The notes beneath the pieces are model-generated. The model was not told the origin of the DNA and searched no databases. It saw only the letters and a list, made by a program, of their open reading frames with translations. The position numbers were made by a program, and so were the translations under genes. Source: Clostridia bacterium (GTDB lineage: Bacteria; Bacillota; Clostridia; Oscillospirales; CAG-272). Taken from it: DNA of 12,491 nt. Position 1 is the first letter of the stretch; each line of letters begins with the position of its first letter. This document shows positions 5,969-12,491 of the stretch, piece by piece. The DNA is taken from contig JAGBXH010000378.1 in NCBI GenBank assembly GCA_017629395.1, positions 1-12,491 of the forward strand. The letters run 5' to 3'.

Positions 5969-7078
5969 ATGGCAATTGAAATACAGTACGGCAACGGCGT
6001 GGTCGTGCTGCCCGCAAGGGCTGCAGAGGTCGCGCAGAATGCCGAGCGCAGCGACCTTGGCGTGTTGCTTGCGCTCTTGTCCGATGCCTCGCTTTGCGCG
6101 GGCTACGGGCAAAAGGGCGGTGTTGAGGCGATTGCAGCGGCTTCGGGATATACCGCAGACGAGGTAAGCGCAGCCGTAGCGTTCTGGCGCGGCGCGGGTG
6201 TGCTGACACTGACGGAGGGCAAAACGCCTGCCGCAACGCAAAAAAGGCAGAGCGCTGCGCCCGCAAAGCCCGAGGGCGCACCTGCAGACCGGGACAATGC
6301 CTCTGAGGCGGCTGCACCGGACGGTGCGGCGCTGCTGAAAAAGAGCGACGATCTGCCCAAGTATACAATGGCGGAGCTGGGAAATCTGTTGGAGCAGCGT
6401 TCCGAGATCGCCGAGCTTTTGACGGAGTGCCAGAATTTGTTTGGCAAGCTGTTTACCGCGCATGAGCTGAATATCATGCTGGGCTTGACCGATTATTTGG
6501 GACTTTCCTGCGAGTACGTGCTGCTTTTGGCAACGCATTTTTGCACTTGGAGCAGGGAAAACGAAACGCGCCCCTCTGTCAGAGGGCTGGAAAAGCTGGC
6601 GATCGCGATGTACGACCGCGATATCGTGGAGATCAAAGCGCTGCAGGCAGAGCTTGTGCGTCAGGAGCAGGTACGCTCCTTGGAGGGCAAATTGCGCAAA
6701 TTGTTCGGCATCGGTGCGCGTGCCCTGACCACAAAGGAAAAAAAGGCGTTTTCGGATTGGGTACACGCATACCAATACGATATGGAAATGATCACGTTGG
6801 CATTTGAAGCGGGAGCAGACGCCACGACCGATGTGACCGTGCCGTACGTCAATTCCATTCTCAAGCGTTGGAATACCGAGGGCATTCGCACGCCTGCGGA
6901 CGTGCAGGCAAGCAAGCAGGCAAACGAGTCTGCAAGAGAAAAGGCAAAGACAGGCACGCAGGGCAAGGCGGCACAAAATGCGGGCAGCTTTGATACAGAC
7001 GATTTCTACGAGGCAGCCATGCGTAAAAGCCTTGGTGATAATTACGATAAGATCATGCAGGATAAGGAGGGAATGTAA
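5969..7078 (+). CDS. DnaD-domain primosomal/replication protein
   Basis: DnaD/DnaB-type proteins help load the replicative helicase at origins and restart sites in Firmicutes. The 369-residue product has an N-terminal region of about 80 residues resembling a winged helix, an Ala/Pro-rich linker (about 84-128), and two tandem DnaD-like helical domains. The first is at about 150-222 and the second at about 238-308. The second ends in the family signature Tyr293-x3-Ile297-x3-Trp301-x3-Gly305; the first has a degenerate version. GAGGAG (5958-5963) overlaps the end of rex with 5-nt spacing, so the genes are closely coupled. The next gene is a helicase loader, which supports the call. It cannot be assigned with confidence to DnaD or DnaB orthology from sequence alone. 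Confidence 0.9.
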   Translation: MAIEIQYGNGVVVLPARAAEVAQNAERSDLGVLLALLSDASLCAGYGQKGGVEAIAAASGYTADEVSAAVAFWRGAGVLTLTEGKTPAATQKRQSAAPAKPEGAPADRDNASEAAAPDGAALLKKSDDLPKYTMAELGNLLEQRSEIAELLTECQNLFGKLFTAHELNIMLGLTDYLGLSCEYVLLLATHFCTWSRENETRPSVRGLEKLAIAMYDRDIVEIKALQAELVRQEQVRSLEGKLRKLFGIGARALTTKEKKAFSDWVHAYQYDMEMITLAFEAGADATTDVTVPYVNSILKRWNTEGIRTPADVQASKQANESAREKAKTGTQGKAAQNAGSFDTDDFYEAAMRKSLGDNYDKIMQDKEGM

Positions 7079-7080
7079 CC

Positions 7081-8055
7081 GTGGGATACAACCAGGATAA
7101 TTTCCGCAGGATCCGCGAGGAATACAGCCGCAAATACTTAGAGGTGCAGGAGGCTGCCACCAAGAGAAGGGAAGAGATCCACGCAATTCTTCCCGAGGTA
7201 CGCCTGATCGATTCACAGCTGTCCGATATGGGGCTGCGCATCATGCAGGCGGCACTGAAAAGTGAGGATTATCACGCAGCCGTTGCAAGGATCGAGCGCG
7301 AATCCATGGCACTTGAGCAGCAAAGGGCGGCAATTTTACAAAAGAACGGCTTTCCTGCCAACTATACGCAGCCGCATTACGAATGTGACGCGTGCGGAGA
7401 TACGGGGTATATTGACTATAAAATGTGTGATTGCATGCGCAAAAAGCTGATTCTGGCAGGCTATGCCTCCAGCGGCATCGGAACGCTGATGCAGACGCAG
7501 AGCTTTGCCAATTTCTCCTTGGAATACTATCAGAACGACCGCATGACGCACCTTTTGATGCAAAGCAATCTGGAGCGCGCCAAACAGTATGCCGCCACCT
7601 TCCACCCTGCCAAGAGCGAAAGCCTGGCTATGTTCGGCGGCACGGGACTTGGCAAGACGCATCTTTCCACCGCCATTGCCCGCGAGGTCATTGAGGGAGG
7701 CTGGGACGTGGTATACGTCAGCTGTGTGGATATGTTTGCGGATTACGAGGCGCAGCGCTTTGGCAACAGCACGGGTACGCCTACGGGCGCAGACGTGTCG
7801 AGATATACCGATTGTGATCTCTTGATCATTGACGACCTTGGCACCGAGCTGACCAATCAGTTTACCACCTCTTGCTTGTACGGGCTGCTTAACACGCGCC
7901 TGAACAGACACCTGCCCGTGATCCTGAGCACCAACTTGGAAACCGACGAGTTCCGCAAGCGTTATTGGGATCGCATCACCAGCCGCGTGCTGGGCAATTT
8001 TACGATCCTGCCCTTTAAGGGAACGGACATCAGAAGACAAAAGCTTGGCAAATAA
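7081..8055 (+). CDS. DnaC/DnaI-type helicase loader ATPase
   Basis: An AAA+ ATPase that loads the replicative helicase on DNA, related to DnaI of Bacillus and DnaC of Escherichia coli. The 324-residue product has a coiled N-terminal region (about 1-90), then a zinc-binding pattern with Cys102, Cys105, Cys116 and Cys118 (CxxC, then CxC). The ATPase core follows: Walker A GGTGLGKT at 186-193, Walker B LLIIDD ending at Asp251-Asp252, sensor Asn285 in ILSTNLE, and an Arg-rich RYWDRITSR segment at 294-302 likely to contain the arginine finger. The start is GTG, 2 nt after the DnaD-like stop, with AAGGAGG 10 nt upstream. IstB transposition helpers share the fold, but the zinc motif, chromosomal neighbours and absence of a transposase point to a helicase loader. 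Confidence 0.93.
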   Translation: MGYNQDNFRRIREEYSRKYLEVQEAATKRREEIHAILPEVRLIDSQLSDMGLRIMQAALKSEDYHAAVARIERESMALEQQRAAILQKNGFPANYTQPHYECDACGDTGYIDYKMCDCMRKKLILAGYASSGIGTLMQTQSFANFSLEYYQNDRMTHLLMQSNLERAKQYAATFHPAKSESLAMFGGTGLGKTHLSTAIAREVIEGGWDVVYVSCVDMFADYEAQRFGNSTGTPTGADVSRYTDCDLLIIDDLGTELTNQFTTSCLYGLLNTRLNRHLPVILSTNLETDEFRKRYWDRITSRVLGNFTILPFKGTDIRRQKLGK

Positions 8056-8068
8056 CCCAATAAAAAGT

Positions 8069-8100
8069 AACGGCACACCGATTTCGGTGTGCCGTTTTTT
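8069..8100. terminator. Bidirectional rho-independent terminator between convergent genes
   Basis: CGGCACACCG (8071-8080) pairs perfectly with CGGTGTGCCG (8085-8094) around ATTT, extended by two A-T pairs. T-runs follow on the plus strand (8095-8100), and A-rich sequence at 8061-8070 gives T-runs on the minus strand. It can end both the rex-dnaD-dnaC-like run and the minus-strand symporter gene. Confidence 0.93.
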
Positions 8101-8108
8101 GCTATTTT

Positions 8109-9644
8109 TTATTTCTCCGCCTTTTTTGCTGCCTTTTTGGCGTAAGCCTTTTTGAACAGGGCTCTGCGGAAGATGATGATCGTGTACACCACCCAAGCCG
8201 CTGCCAGAATGCCAAGCACCAGCAGGCAATGCTGGATGTTATCACAGATGTTGAAGAGCAGCAGCAGCGCGCCGCCAAATGCGATGGCGGGAATGCCTTG
8301 CAGTACAAGGTTGTTGGCTGCGGGAGTCTCAAACTTGGGGTCGATCTCACGAAGCAGGATCATACCGTTACTTGCCGTACCCGTCAGCATACCGAACATC
8401 GAGAAGAACGCCTCGTTGGGGTACTCGGGGTAAAGATGATTGCAAGCCAGGCGCAGATAGATAAAGGTGGCGATTGCACCCAGTGCGCAAACGATGGTCA
8501 GCTGCCACCACATGCCCGAAAGCTGGGAGAGGTCAATGGCTGCCACACCCGCGATGATCATCAGGTCGAACATAAAGCCGCTGATTCGGTCAAGCAGGTA
8601 GTTGTTGGTCAGCTCTCTGTGCATCAGCTTAGCTTTCTTGAGTCCCTTGATGATCCAACGCACCAGCGCTGCCAAGATCGTGCCCAAGAGGAAGTTGAAG
8701 CCCCATACGAGGTTGACGTTTACAGCGCGCATAATGAGATATGCGATAGCGTAAACCAGGAATACCATGCAGAAGTTGATGGTGAACTTATCCACCGATT
8801 CGGTAACGGGAATCTCGCCCTCGCTGACAAAGTCCTCCAAGGTGTCCTTGATGCCCTCGCCGCCGCGCAGCTTGAGCTTGCCTTTTTTGCGCAGGATGTT
8901 CATGTAGGTAACGCCGACCACGCTTGCCACAATAAAGCCAACCGTTGCAATGGTCAAGCCCCAGGTCGTACCGCCGGCAAAGCCGAAGTCGGTTTCGTAC
9001 ATCTTACCGTAGTTGAGCGCCTGTCCCGTACCCTGACCGAAGCCAAGTGCCAGAATGATACCGCCGCCGGGGAAGAATCCGATGGCAAAGAACAGCGCAA
9101 CGGTGACCGCAAGACCTACAAGACCCTGAATGACGTAGGTCGCACCGGTCAAAAGACCTGTTTCAATGACCTTGCCCGCGCTGGTCTTTTGCGAATCCTT
9201 GGCTTGCTTTAAGCCAAGCGCAATAAAGCCGATGCCGAGTGCGTGGTATGTAATGATCTCCATCGTGGCTTGATTGACCACGTTATCGTAGAAGGGAAGC
9301 AGCTTGATCAGAAGAATGAGCAGCCCGCCAAGCAGCGAGGTGGGAATCAGGCTCTTGCGGATAAAGGGGATCTTTCTGCGCAGAATGTTGCCCACAAGCA
9401 ATGCTGCGATCAGAATAAAGATCTGCACTAAGAAGGACCAGACCATCTCGTCGCCAAAGGATGAAATCGAGGCAATATCCTCGGAGATCTCCTCGGAGGT
9501 TTCCGCGGTGGTCTCATCGGTCGTTTGTTGCACCGTTTCGGTCTCGGGAGCTTGCTCGGCAAAGATGGAAATACTGCCCACGGTTGCCAGCATGATCATT
9601 GCCAAAACGGCAGCGATCAGTAACAAAATTGATTTTTTAGACAT
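8109..9644 (-). CDS. GltS/ESS-family sodium:glutamate symporter-like protein
   Basis: Members of this family import glutamate with sodium. The 511-residue product has many membrane segments from about residue 67 onward, with two inverted halves. Each half carries a Gly-rich motif: ALGFGQGTGQALNYG near 199-213 and FGMLTGTASNGMILLREIDP near 417-436. These correspond to the substrate-site loops of GltS. It is longer than Escherichia coli GltS (about 400 residues): residues 1-29 look like a signal peptide, followed by a Glu/Thr-rich stretch to about residue 57, and the C-terminus is Lys/Ala-rich. ATG 9644 has GGGGAAG just upstream and a consensus promoter. Glutamate is the family substrate; the actual one is not provable here. 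It is a single-gene unit ending at the shared terminator. Confidence 0.86.
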   Translation of the reverse strand: MSKKSILLLIAAVLAMIMLATVGSISIFAEQAPETETVQQTTDETTAETSEEISEDIASISSFGDEMVWSFLVQIFILIAALLVGNILRRKIPFIRKSLIPTSLLGGLLILLIKLLPFYDNVVNQATMEIITYHALGIGFIALGLKQAKDSQKTSAGKVIETGLLTGATYVIQGLVGLAVTVALFFAIGFFPGGGIILALGFGQGTGQALNYGKMYETDFGFAGGTTWGLTIATVGFIVASVVGVTYMNILRKKGKLKLRGGEGIKDTLEDFVSEGEIPVTESVDKFTINFCMVFLVYAIAYLIMRAVNVNLVWGFNFLLGTILAALVRWIIKGLKKAKLMHRELTNNYLLDRISGFMFDLMIIAGVAAIDLSQLSGMWWQLTIVCALGAIATFIYLRLACNHLYPEYPNEAFFSMFGMLTGTASNGMILLREIDPKFETPAANNLVLQGIPAIAFGGALLLLFNICDNIQHCLLVLGILAAAWVVYTIIIFRRALFKKAYAKKAAKKAEK

Positions 9645-9681
9645 AGCGTCTTCCCCTTTCTTGGGTGGTATATACGTGACA

Positions 9682-9710
9682 ATTATAACAAATCACGGCA
9701 GATTTGTCAA
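9682..9710 (-). promoter_or_regulatory. Full-consensus sigma-A promoter of the symporter gene
   Basis: On the minus strand TTGACA (9705-9710) and TATAAT (9682-9687) are separated by exactly 17 nt, and TGT directly before the -10 makes it an extended -10 as well. Transcription would start near 9675, about 30 nt before the ATG. Confidence 0.93.
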
Positions 9711-9722
9711 GTAAATCACCGT
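9695..9722. repeat. Inverted repeat enclosing the -35 box of the symporter promoter
   Basis: ACGG-CA-GATTT (9695-9705) is the inverse of AAATC-A-CCGT (9713-9722), with a 7-nt centre. On the minus strand the centre contains most of TTGACA. It starts 4 nt after the stop codon of the lipoprotein gene, so it could be an operator, a weak terminator for that gene, or both. Confidence 0.55.
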
Positions 9723-9725
9723 AAT

Positions 9726-12107
9726 TTAGTGAAGCGAGCGGTACAGGATGCGTAAAGTATCCTCGTTTGTGATCAGTTCGTCTGCAATGACGACCAGTCC
9801 GTCGGGTGTTTGCGTGATCTGCTTGCCTGCAGCAGCGATCAGGTCGTTTGCCTGCACGTACTGCATGCCGTAATGATTGACCGCATGCGCGCCCTCGCAG
9901 GAAATGCCTATGCTCTCAAGGAAGGTGATAGGGAGATAGAGCGCGCTGTCACTTGCCAGCAGCACACCAAGGGTATTATCCTCTACAAGACGCACCTCCT
10001 TGCCGCCCACGTATGCGTTGTAGGAGCGGGATTTGAGTACCACCATATCCTTGGTCAGCACGTCCGGCAGCTTGGCTTCGGTGGCAAGCGTGGTATAGCG
10101 ATAGCTGTATCTGCCGCTCGGGGCAGCGTCGCCCTGATCCAGAAATTCCATAATATCGCCCGTGGGGACGGAGTTATCCGCCCACTTGAAATCAAAGGTG
10201 TCGCCCACGCCCAAGAGGTCGCGGTCGATCTCGATCTGCAGCACCTTGCCCGAAAGGGTATAGCGCGCGCTGCCCACGCTCTCAAAAGCCCAGGTATCCG
10301 TGCCGACAAAGCGTTCTACGGATACGTAAGAGCCCTTTTGCGCGCGGTTGATCATAAAGTCGTAGCCGTACCAGCCCGTCGCGTCATTAGAGTCCGCATT
10401 GATAAAGAGGTTCATCCAGCGAGTCCCCTCGGGAGCGGTGATATCGTCAGCGCACTCCACGTAGAAGTAGAGGTGCTGTGAGTCGCTTGAAATCTTAGCG
10501 GTCACAATGTCGTTTCTGCCCGAGAAATTGACGTACATGCCGTGCTCCTTGCCGCCCACGTGACCGGGGGAGGTGCGGTGCGTCACGTCGCCCTCGTAAT
10601 CGCGGTACTCGGGGCCGACGGCGTACCATTGACCAAGCGAGCCGTCAATGTCGATCGCCCATTGCCCGAATGCGCTCTCAATTGCGCGCGTGCCCTTGTA
10701 CAGGCGCAGATTGATGGCGGTCTGATACAGATAGTTGTCGCCAAAGCCGCCCTTCATGGGCTCAATATCTCGGGAGTATTCAGGATTGAACTGGTCTACA
10801 AAGTAGGTGGTGTGCTTGGAGTCAGGATCGTTTGAAACCGTATACTCACCGGCAAGGATCTGTCCGACGCCTGCAGCACCCGCGCCCGCGCCCGACCATC
10901 TGCCTGCAATCCACTCGTTCCAGCCCGTCAGCATAAGCACGGGGGGATTGTTTTGAAGGACCTTTTCAAACTGCTTTTCAAAGGCAAGCCCCAGCCCCGT
11001 GGTGGTTTCCATGAGCGCGTAGCCAAAGTTCCAATCACCCGTGTAGGAAGGCTTTTTGCTGCCCACGCAGCTGCGTCCTGCCTGGAAGCCGAACATATTG
11101 GTTGCCCAAAAGCCGCAGGTGGCGTACATTTGCTCAAAATCAGACTTAGAGTCGCCATATCCCTTGCTTTGCACGTTGCCGCTCCAAGCCCAGCAATCAA
11201 TGCCCTTACGCTTGGTGTACCAATCGGAGGCACCGATCGCCCAGGAGTAGCGAACGGTAAAGAACTCGCGCTGCTCGTCGGTCATATGCACGTCATCGGT
11301 CAGCATGAGCAGCGGCTTTCCGTCCCAATACAGCCAAAGATCCTCATATAGTCCCGGCTCGTAGACCGAGCTCCACAGCTCGGCAAATTCCGCGTCGTAC
11401 GCACCGCAAAGGAAGACGATCTTGGGAACGGCATAGCCTTCTTGTCTGACCTCCTCCCAAACCTTCAAAAGTGCCTGGTGGCTGACCTGGTGGATATTGT
11501 TGTTGGTGATATCAAAGTACACGAAATCCACGCCTGCCTCGGCAAGCATATAGGCGTGGCGGCGCAGAACCCATTCGTCGTTGGAGGAATAGTAGCCGAA
11601 ATAGGGCTGCGCCCAGTAGTGGGGATGTCCCTCGCCGCCCTCCTGCATGACCTCGTAAAGCTTATCCACGCCGCCCTGCAGATAGGCTGCATGGTGATCG
11701 GAGGGGGAGATCTCGGAAAGGGTGCTCTGATCGCGGTCGCGCCAAAGGAAGTAGAACATGCCTACTGAGTTGGCGTTGGGATCTTGCGTTGTGCTTGCAT
11801 CGGGGGTGGAGCGATCCGCACCGTCGGTCGCTACCCACGTGTCGGCAAACACGTCGCGCGAAGCGGGCAGAATGCCGTTGTTATCGGGGTCGTTGCACTC
11901 ATAGGTGTAAATCGGAAGGATCAGTTCGGTCGTAGTGATAAAATCGTCTGTCTTGGGAATATCCGTTTGAGCTTTTTCGGGTGCAGTCGGTTGCTCGGGC
12001 AGGGTCTGCTCGGGGGGATCATTGCCGACTTGACAGGAAAGCAGCAGGGGGCAAAGCATACACAAAAGCAGGACCATGCTAAAAATCGGGATCAGCGTGC
12101 GTTTCAT
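9726..12107 (-). CDS. Lipoprotein with GH99/WbsX-like, CBM9-like and copper-amine-oxidase-like domains
   Basis: A 793-residue predicted surface lipoprotein, likely a carbohydrate-active enzyme. Residues 1-25 form a lipoprotein signal with lipobox Leu-Leu-Ser-Cys25, followed by a Pro/Thr/Glu/Gln-rich spacer to about 55. The region about 115-480 resembles GH99/WbsX-type TIM barrels: GMFYFLWRDRD, AEAGVDFVYFDITNNN (190-204), VPKIVFLCGA, KPLLMLTDD and VLMLTGWNEW (390-399). Residues about 485-672 look like a CBM9-type beta-sandwich (IDGSLGQWY, LYFYVECADDI, LFINADSNDATGWYGYDFMINR). Residues about 690-793 resemble a copper-amine-oxidase N-terminal-type module (YNAYVGGKEVRLVED, YLPITFLESIGI). Start 12107 is chosen for its Shine-Dalgarno and signal peptide; an in-frame start at 12191 would bury the signal. 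It overlaps the upstream surface-protein gene by 4 nt. The substrate is unknown, and the catalytic acids cannot be fixed by eye. Confidence 0.83.
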   Translation of the reverse strand: MKRTLIPIFSMVLLLCMLCPLLLSCQVGNDPPEQTLPEQPTAPEKAQTDIPKTDDFITTTELILPIYTYECNDPDNNGILPASRDVFADTWVATDGADRSTPDASTTQDPNANSVGMFYFLWRDRDQSTLSEISPSDHHAAYLQGGVDKLYEVMQEGGEGHPHYWAQPYFGYYSSNDEWVLRRHAYMLAEAGVDFVYFDITNNNIHQVSHQALLKVWEEVRQEGYAVPKIVFLCGAYDAEFAELWSSVYEPGLYEDLWLYWDGKPLLMLTDDVHMTDEQREFFTVRYSWAIGASDWYTKRKGIDCWAWSGNVQSKGYGDSKSDFEQMYATCGFWATNMFGFQAGRSCVGSKKPSYTGDWNFGYALMETTTGLGLAFEKQFEKVLQNNPPVLMLTGWNEWIAGRWSGAGAGAAGVGQILAGEYTVSNDPDSKHTTYFVDQFNPEYSRDIEPMKGGFGDNYLYQTAINLRLYKGTRAIESAFGQWAIDIDGSLGQWYAVGPEYRDYEGDVTHRTSPGHVGGKEHGMYVNFSGRNDIVTAKISSDSQHLYFYVECADDITAPEGTRWMNLFINADSNDATGWYGYDFMINRAQKGSYVSVERFVGTDTWAFESVGSARYTLSGKVLQIEIDRDLLGVGDTFDFKWADNSVPTGDIMEFLDQGDAAPSGRYSYRYTTLATEAKLPDVLTKDMVVLKSRSYNAYVGGKEVRLVEDNTLGVLLASDSALYLPITFLESIGISCEGAHAVNHYGMQYVQANDLIAAAGKQITQTPDGLVVIADELITNEDTLRILYRSLH

Positions 12108-12491
12108 ACGGCATCCTCCTTTCTTGTGCGCAAGCAGGGCAGGGCACACAGCAAAGCCAAGGGCAAAACCGACAGGAGCGCACCCGAGCAACCGCTCTTG
12201 GGCTGCTCTGTGGGCTGCGTTTCTGTTTGCGTGGTCTGCTCGGGCTGCGTGATGGGCTCGATCTCGGGGAGAGCGGGCTCTGTTTGGTTATCGGTATAAA
12301 TGGCATGGACCACAAGGTCACCGCCCTTGTCAAGCGAATAAGGCTCCCATGCGCCGCTCTTGCCCGGCAGCTGCGGCACACCCAGCTCGAAGAAGGGCGC
12401 GCCGTCGTCGGTGTAGGTGGTGGAGTAGATGACCTTGCCCTCTACAACGAAATCAATTTTATACGTGGTGACCTTGGGCTTAAGGGTGGGA
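12104..12491 (-). CDS. C-terminal part of a repeat-type surface protein with putative sorting tail
   Basis: The frame is open to the right window edge, so the N-terminus is missing and 128 codons are visible. The first 55 or so residues (TYKIDFVVEGKV, then VPQLPGKSGAWEPYSL, then GGDLVVHAIYT) resemble one unit of the Listeria-Bacteroides/InlB-B-type beta-grasp repeats found in large Gram-positive surface proteins. A Thr/Gln/Glu/Pro-rich linker of about 30 residues follows. The end is Ser-Gly-Cys-Ser-Gly, a hydrophobic helix (ALLSVLPLALLCALPC) and the basic RTRKEDAV, the layout of a C-terminal membrane anchor or sorting signal, though without LPxTG. The stop overlaps the next start as ATGA. The full length and other domains cannot be seen. 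Confidence 0.8.
   Translation of the reverse strand, partial: PTLKPKVTTYKIDFVVEGKVIYSTTYTDDGAPFFELGVPQLPGKSGAWEPYSLDKGGDLVVHAIYTDNQTEPALPEIEPITQPEQTTQTETQPTEQPKSGCSGALLSVLPLALLCALPCLRTRKEDAV
12114..12122 (-). promoter_or_regulatory. Ribosome binding site of the GH-like lipoprotein gene
   Basis: On the minus strand AAAGGAGGA lies 6 nt before ATG 12107. It is encoded within the Arg-Lys-Glu-Asp tail of the overlapping upstream gene, so the basic anchor tail and the ribosome site share the same bases. Confidence 0.9.

Noticed and set aside
7081..8055. IstB-type transposition helper
   Set aside because: The AAA+ core is shared, but the Cys-rich N-terminal motif, the dnaD-like neighbour and lack of a transposase or terminal repeats indicate a chromosomal helicase loader.
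12105..12191. Longer start (12191) for the GH-like lipoprotein
   Set aside because: It would place 28 residues before the lipoprotein signal and overlap the upstream gene widely; the AAAGGAGGA site fits ATG 12107.

Overview
The window looks like chromosome of a spore-forming, anaerobic, Gram-positive Clostridia bacterium, probably an uncultured gut lineage near Oscillospirales or Christensenellales. The evidence is a spoVT gene, a redox repressor Rex, Shine-Dalgarno sites of the AGGAGG type, hairpin-plus-T-run terminators, lipoprotein signals and a rex-dnaD-dnaC-like gene order. The lineage is an inference; no rRNA marker is present. I see no tRNA, rRNA, CRISPR array, transposase, phage gene or attachment site.

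Layout, left to right. Positions 1-1319 hold the end of one ABC permease and all of a second, overlapping by 4 nt; they resemble the two membrane subunits of a BmpA/Nup-type nucleoside importer and end at a strong terminator. Next is a single-gene spoVT unit with its own terminator. A strong sigma-A-type promoter then starts a tightly packed plus-strand run: dCMP deaminase-like protein, an unrecognised lipoprotein, rimI and tsaD. The lipoprotein and rimI overlap by 1 nt, and rimI-tsaD is a pair common in bacteria (ribosomal protein S18 N-acetylation and the tRNA t6A modification).

The roughly 370 bp between tsaD and rex is the most striking non-coding stretch. It carries one perfect DnaA box, three one-mismatch boxes and several weaker ones, with some regular spacing. 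Immediately downstream lie rex (NADH/NAD+ sensor), a DnaD-domain primosome protein and a DnaC/DnaI-type helicase loader. A DnaA-binding cluster therefore sits in front of replication-initiation genes led by a redox sensor. The plus-strand run ends at a bidirectional terminator.

From 8109 to the right end everything is on the minus strand. Read in its own direction: the C-terminus of a repeat-type surface protein with a Gly-Cys-Ser-Gly/hydrophobic/basic tail; overlapping it by 4 nt, a 793-residue lipoprotein with a GH99/WbsX-like region, a CBM9-like domain and a copper-amine-oxidase-like C-terminal module; then a separate GltS/ESS-type sodium:glutamate symporter-like gene. The symporter is driven by a full-consensus promoter whose -35 box lies in an inverted repeat. 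These three are cell-surface and uptake functions, distinct from the housekeeping block on the left.

No wholly new system is evident. The best leads are the DnaA-box cluster ahead of rex-dnaD-dnaC and the translationally coupled surface-protein/lipoprotein pair at the right end.
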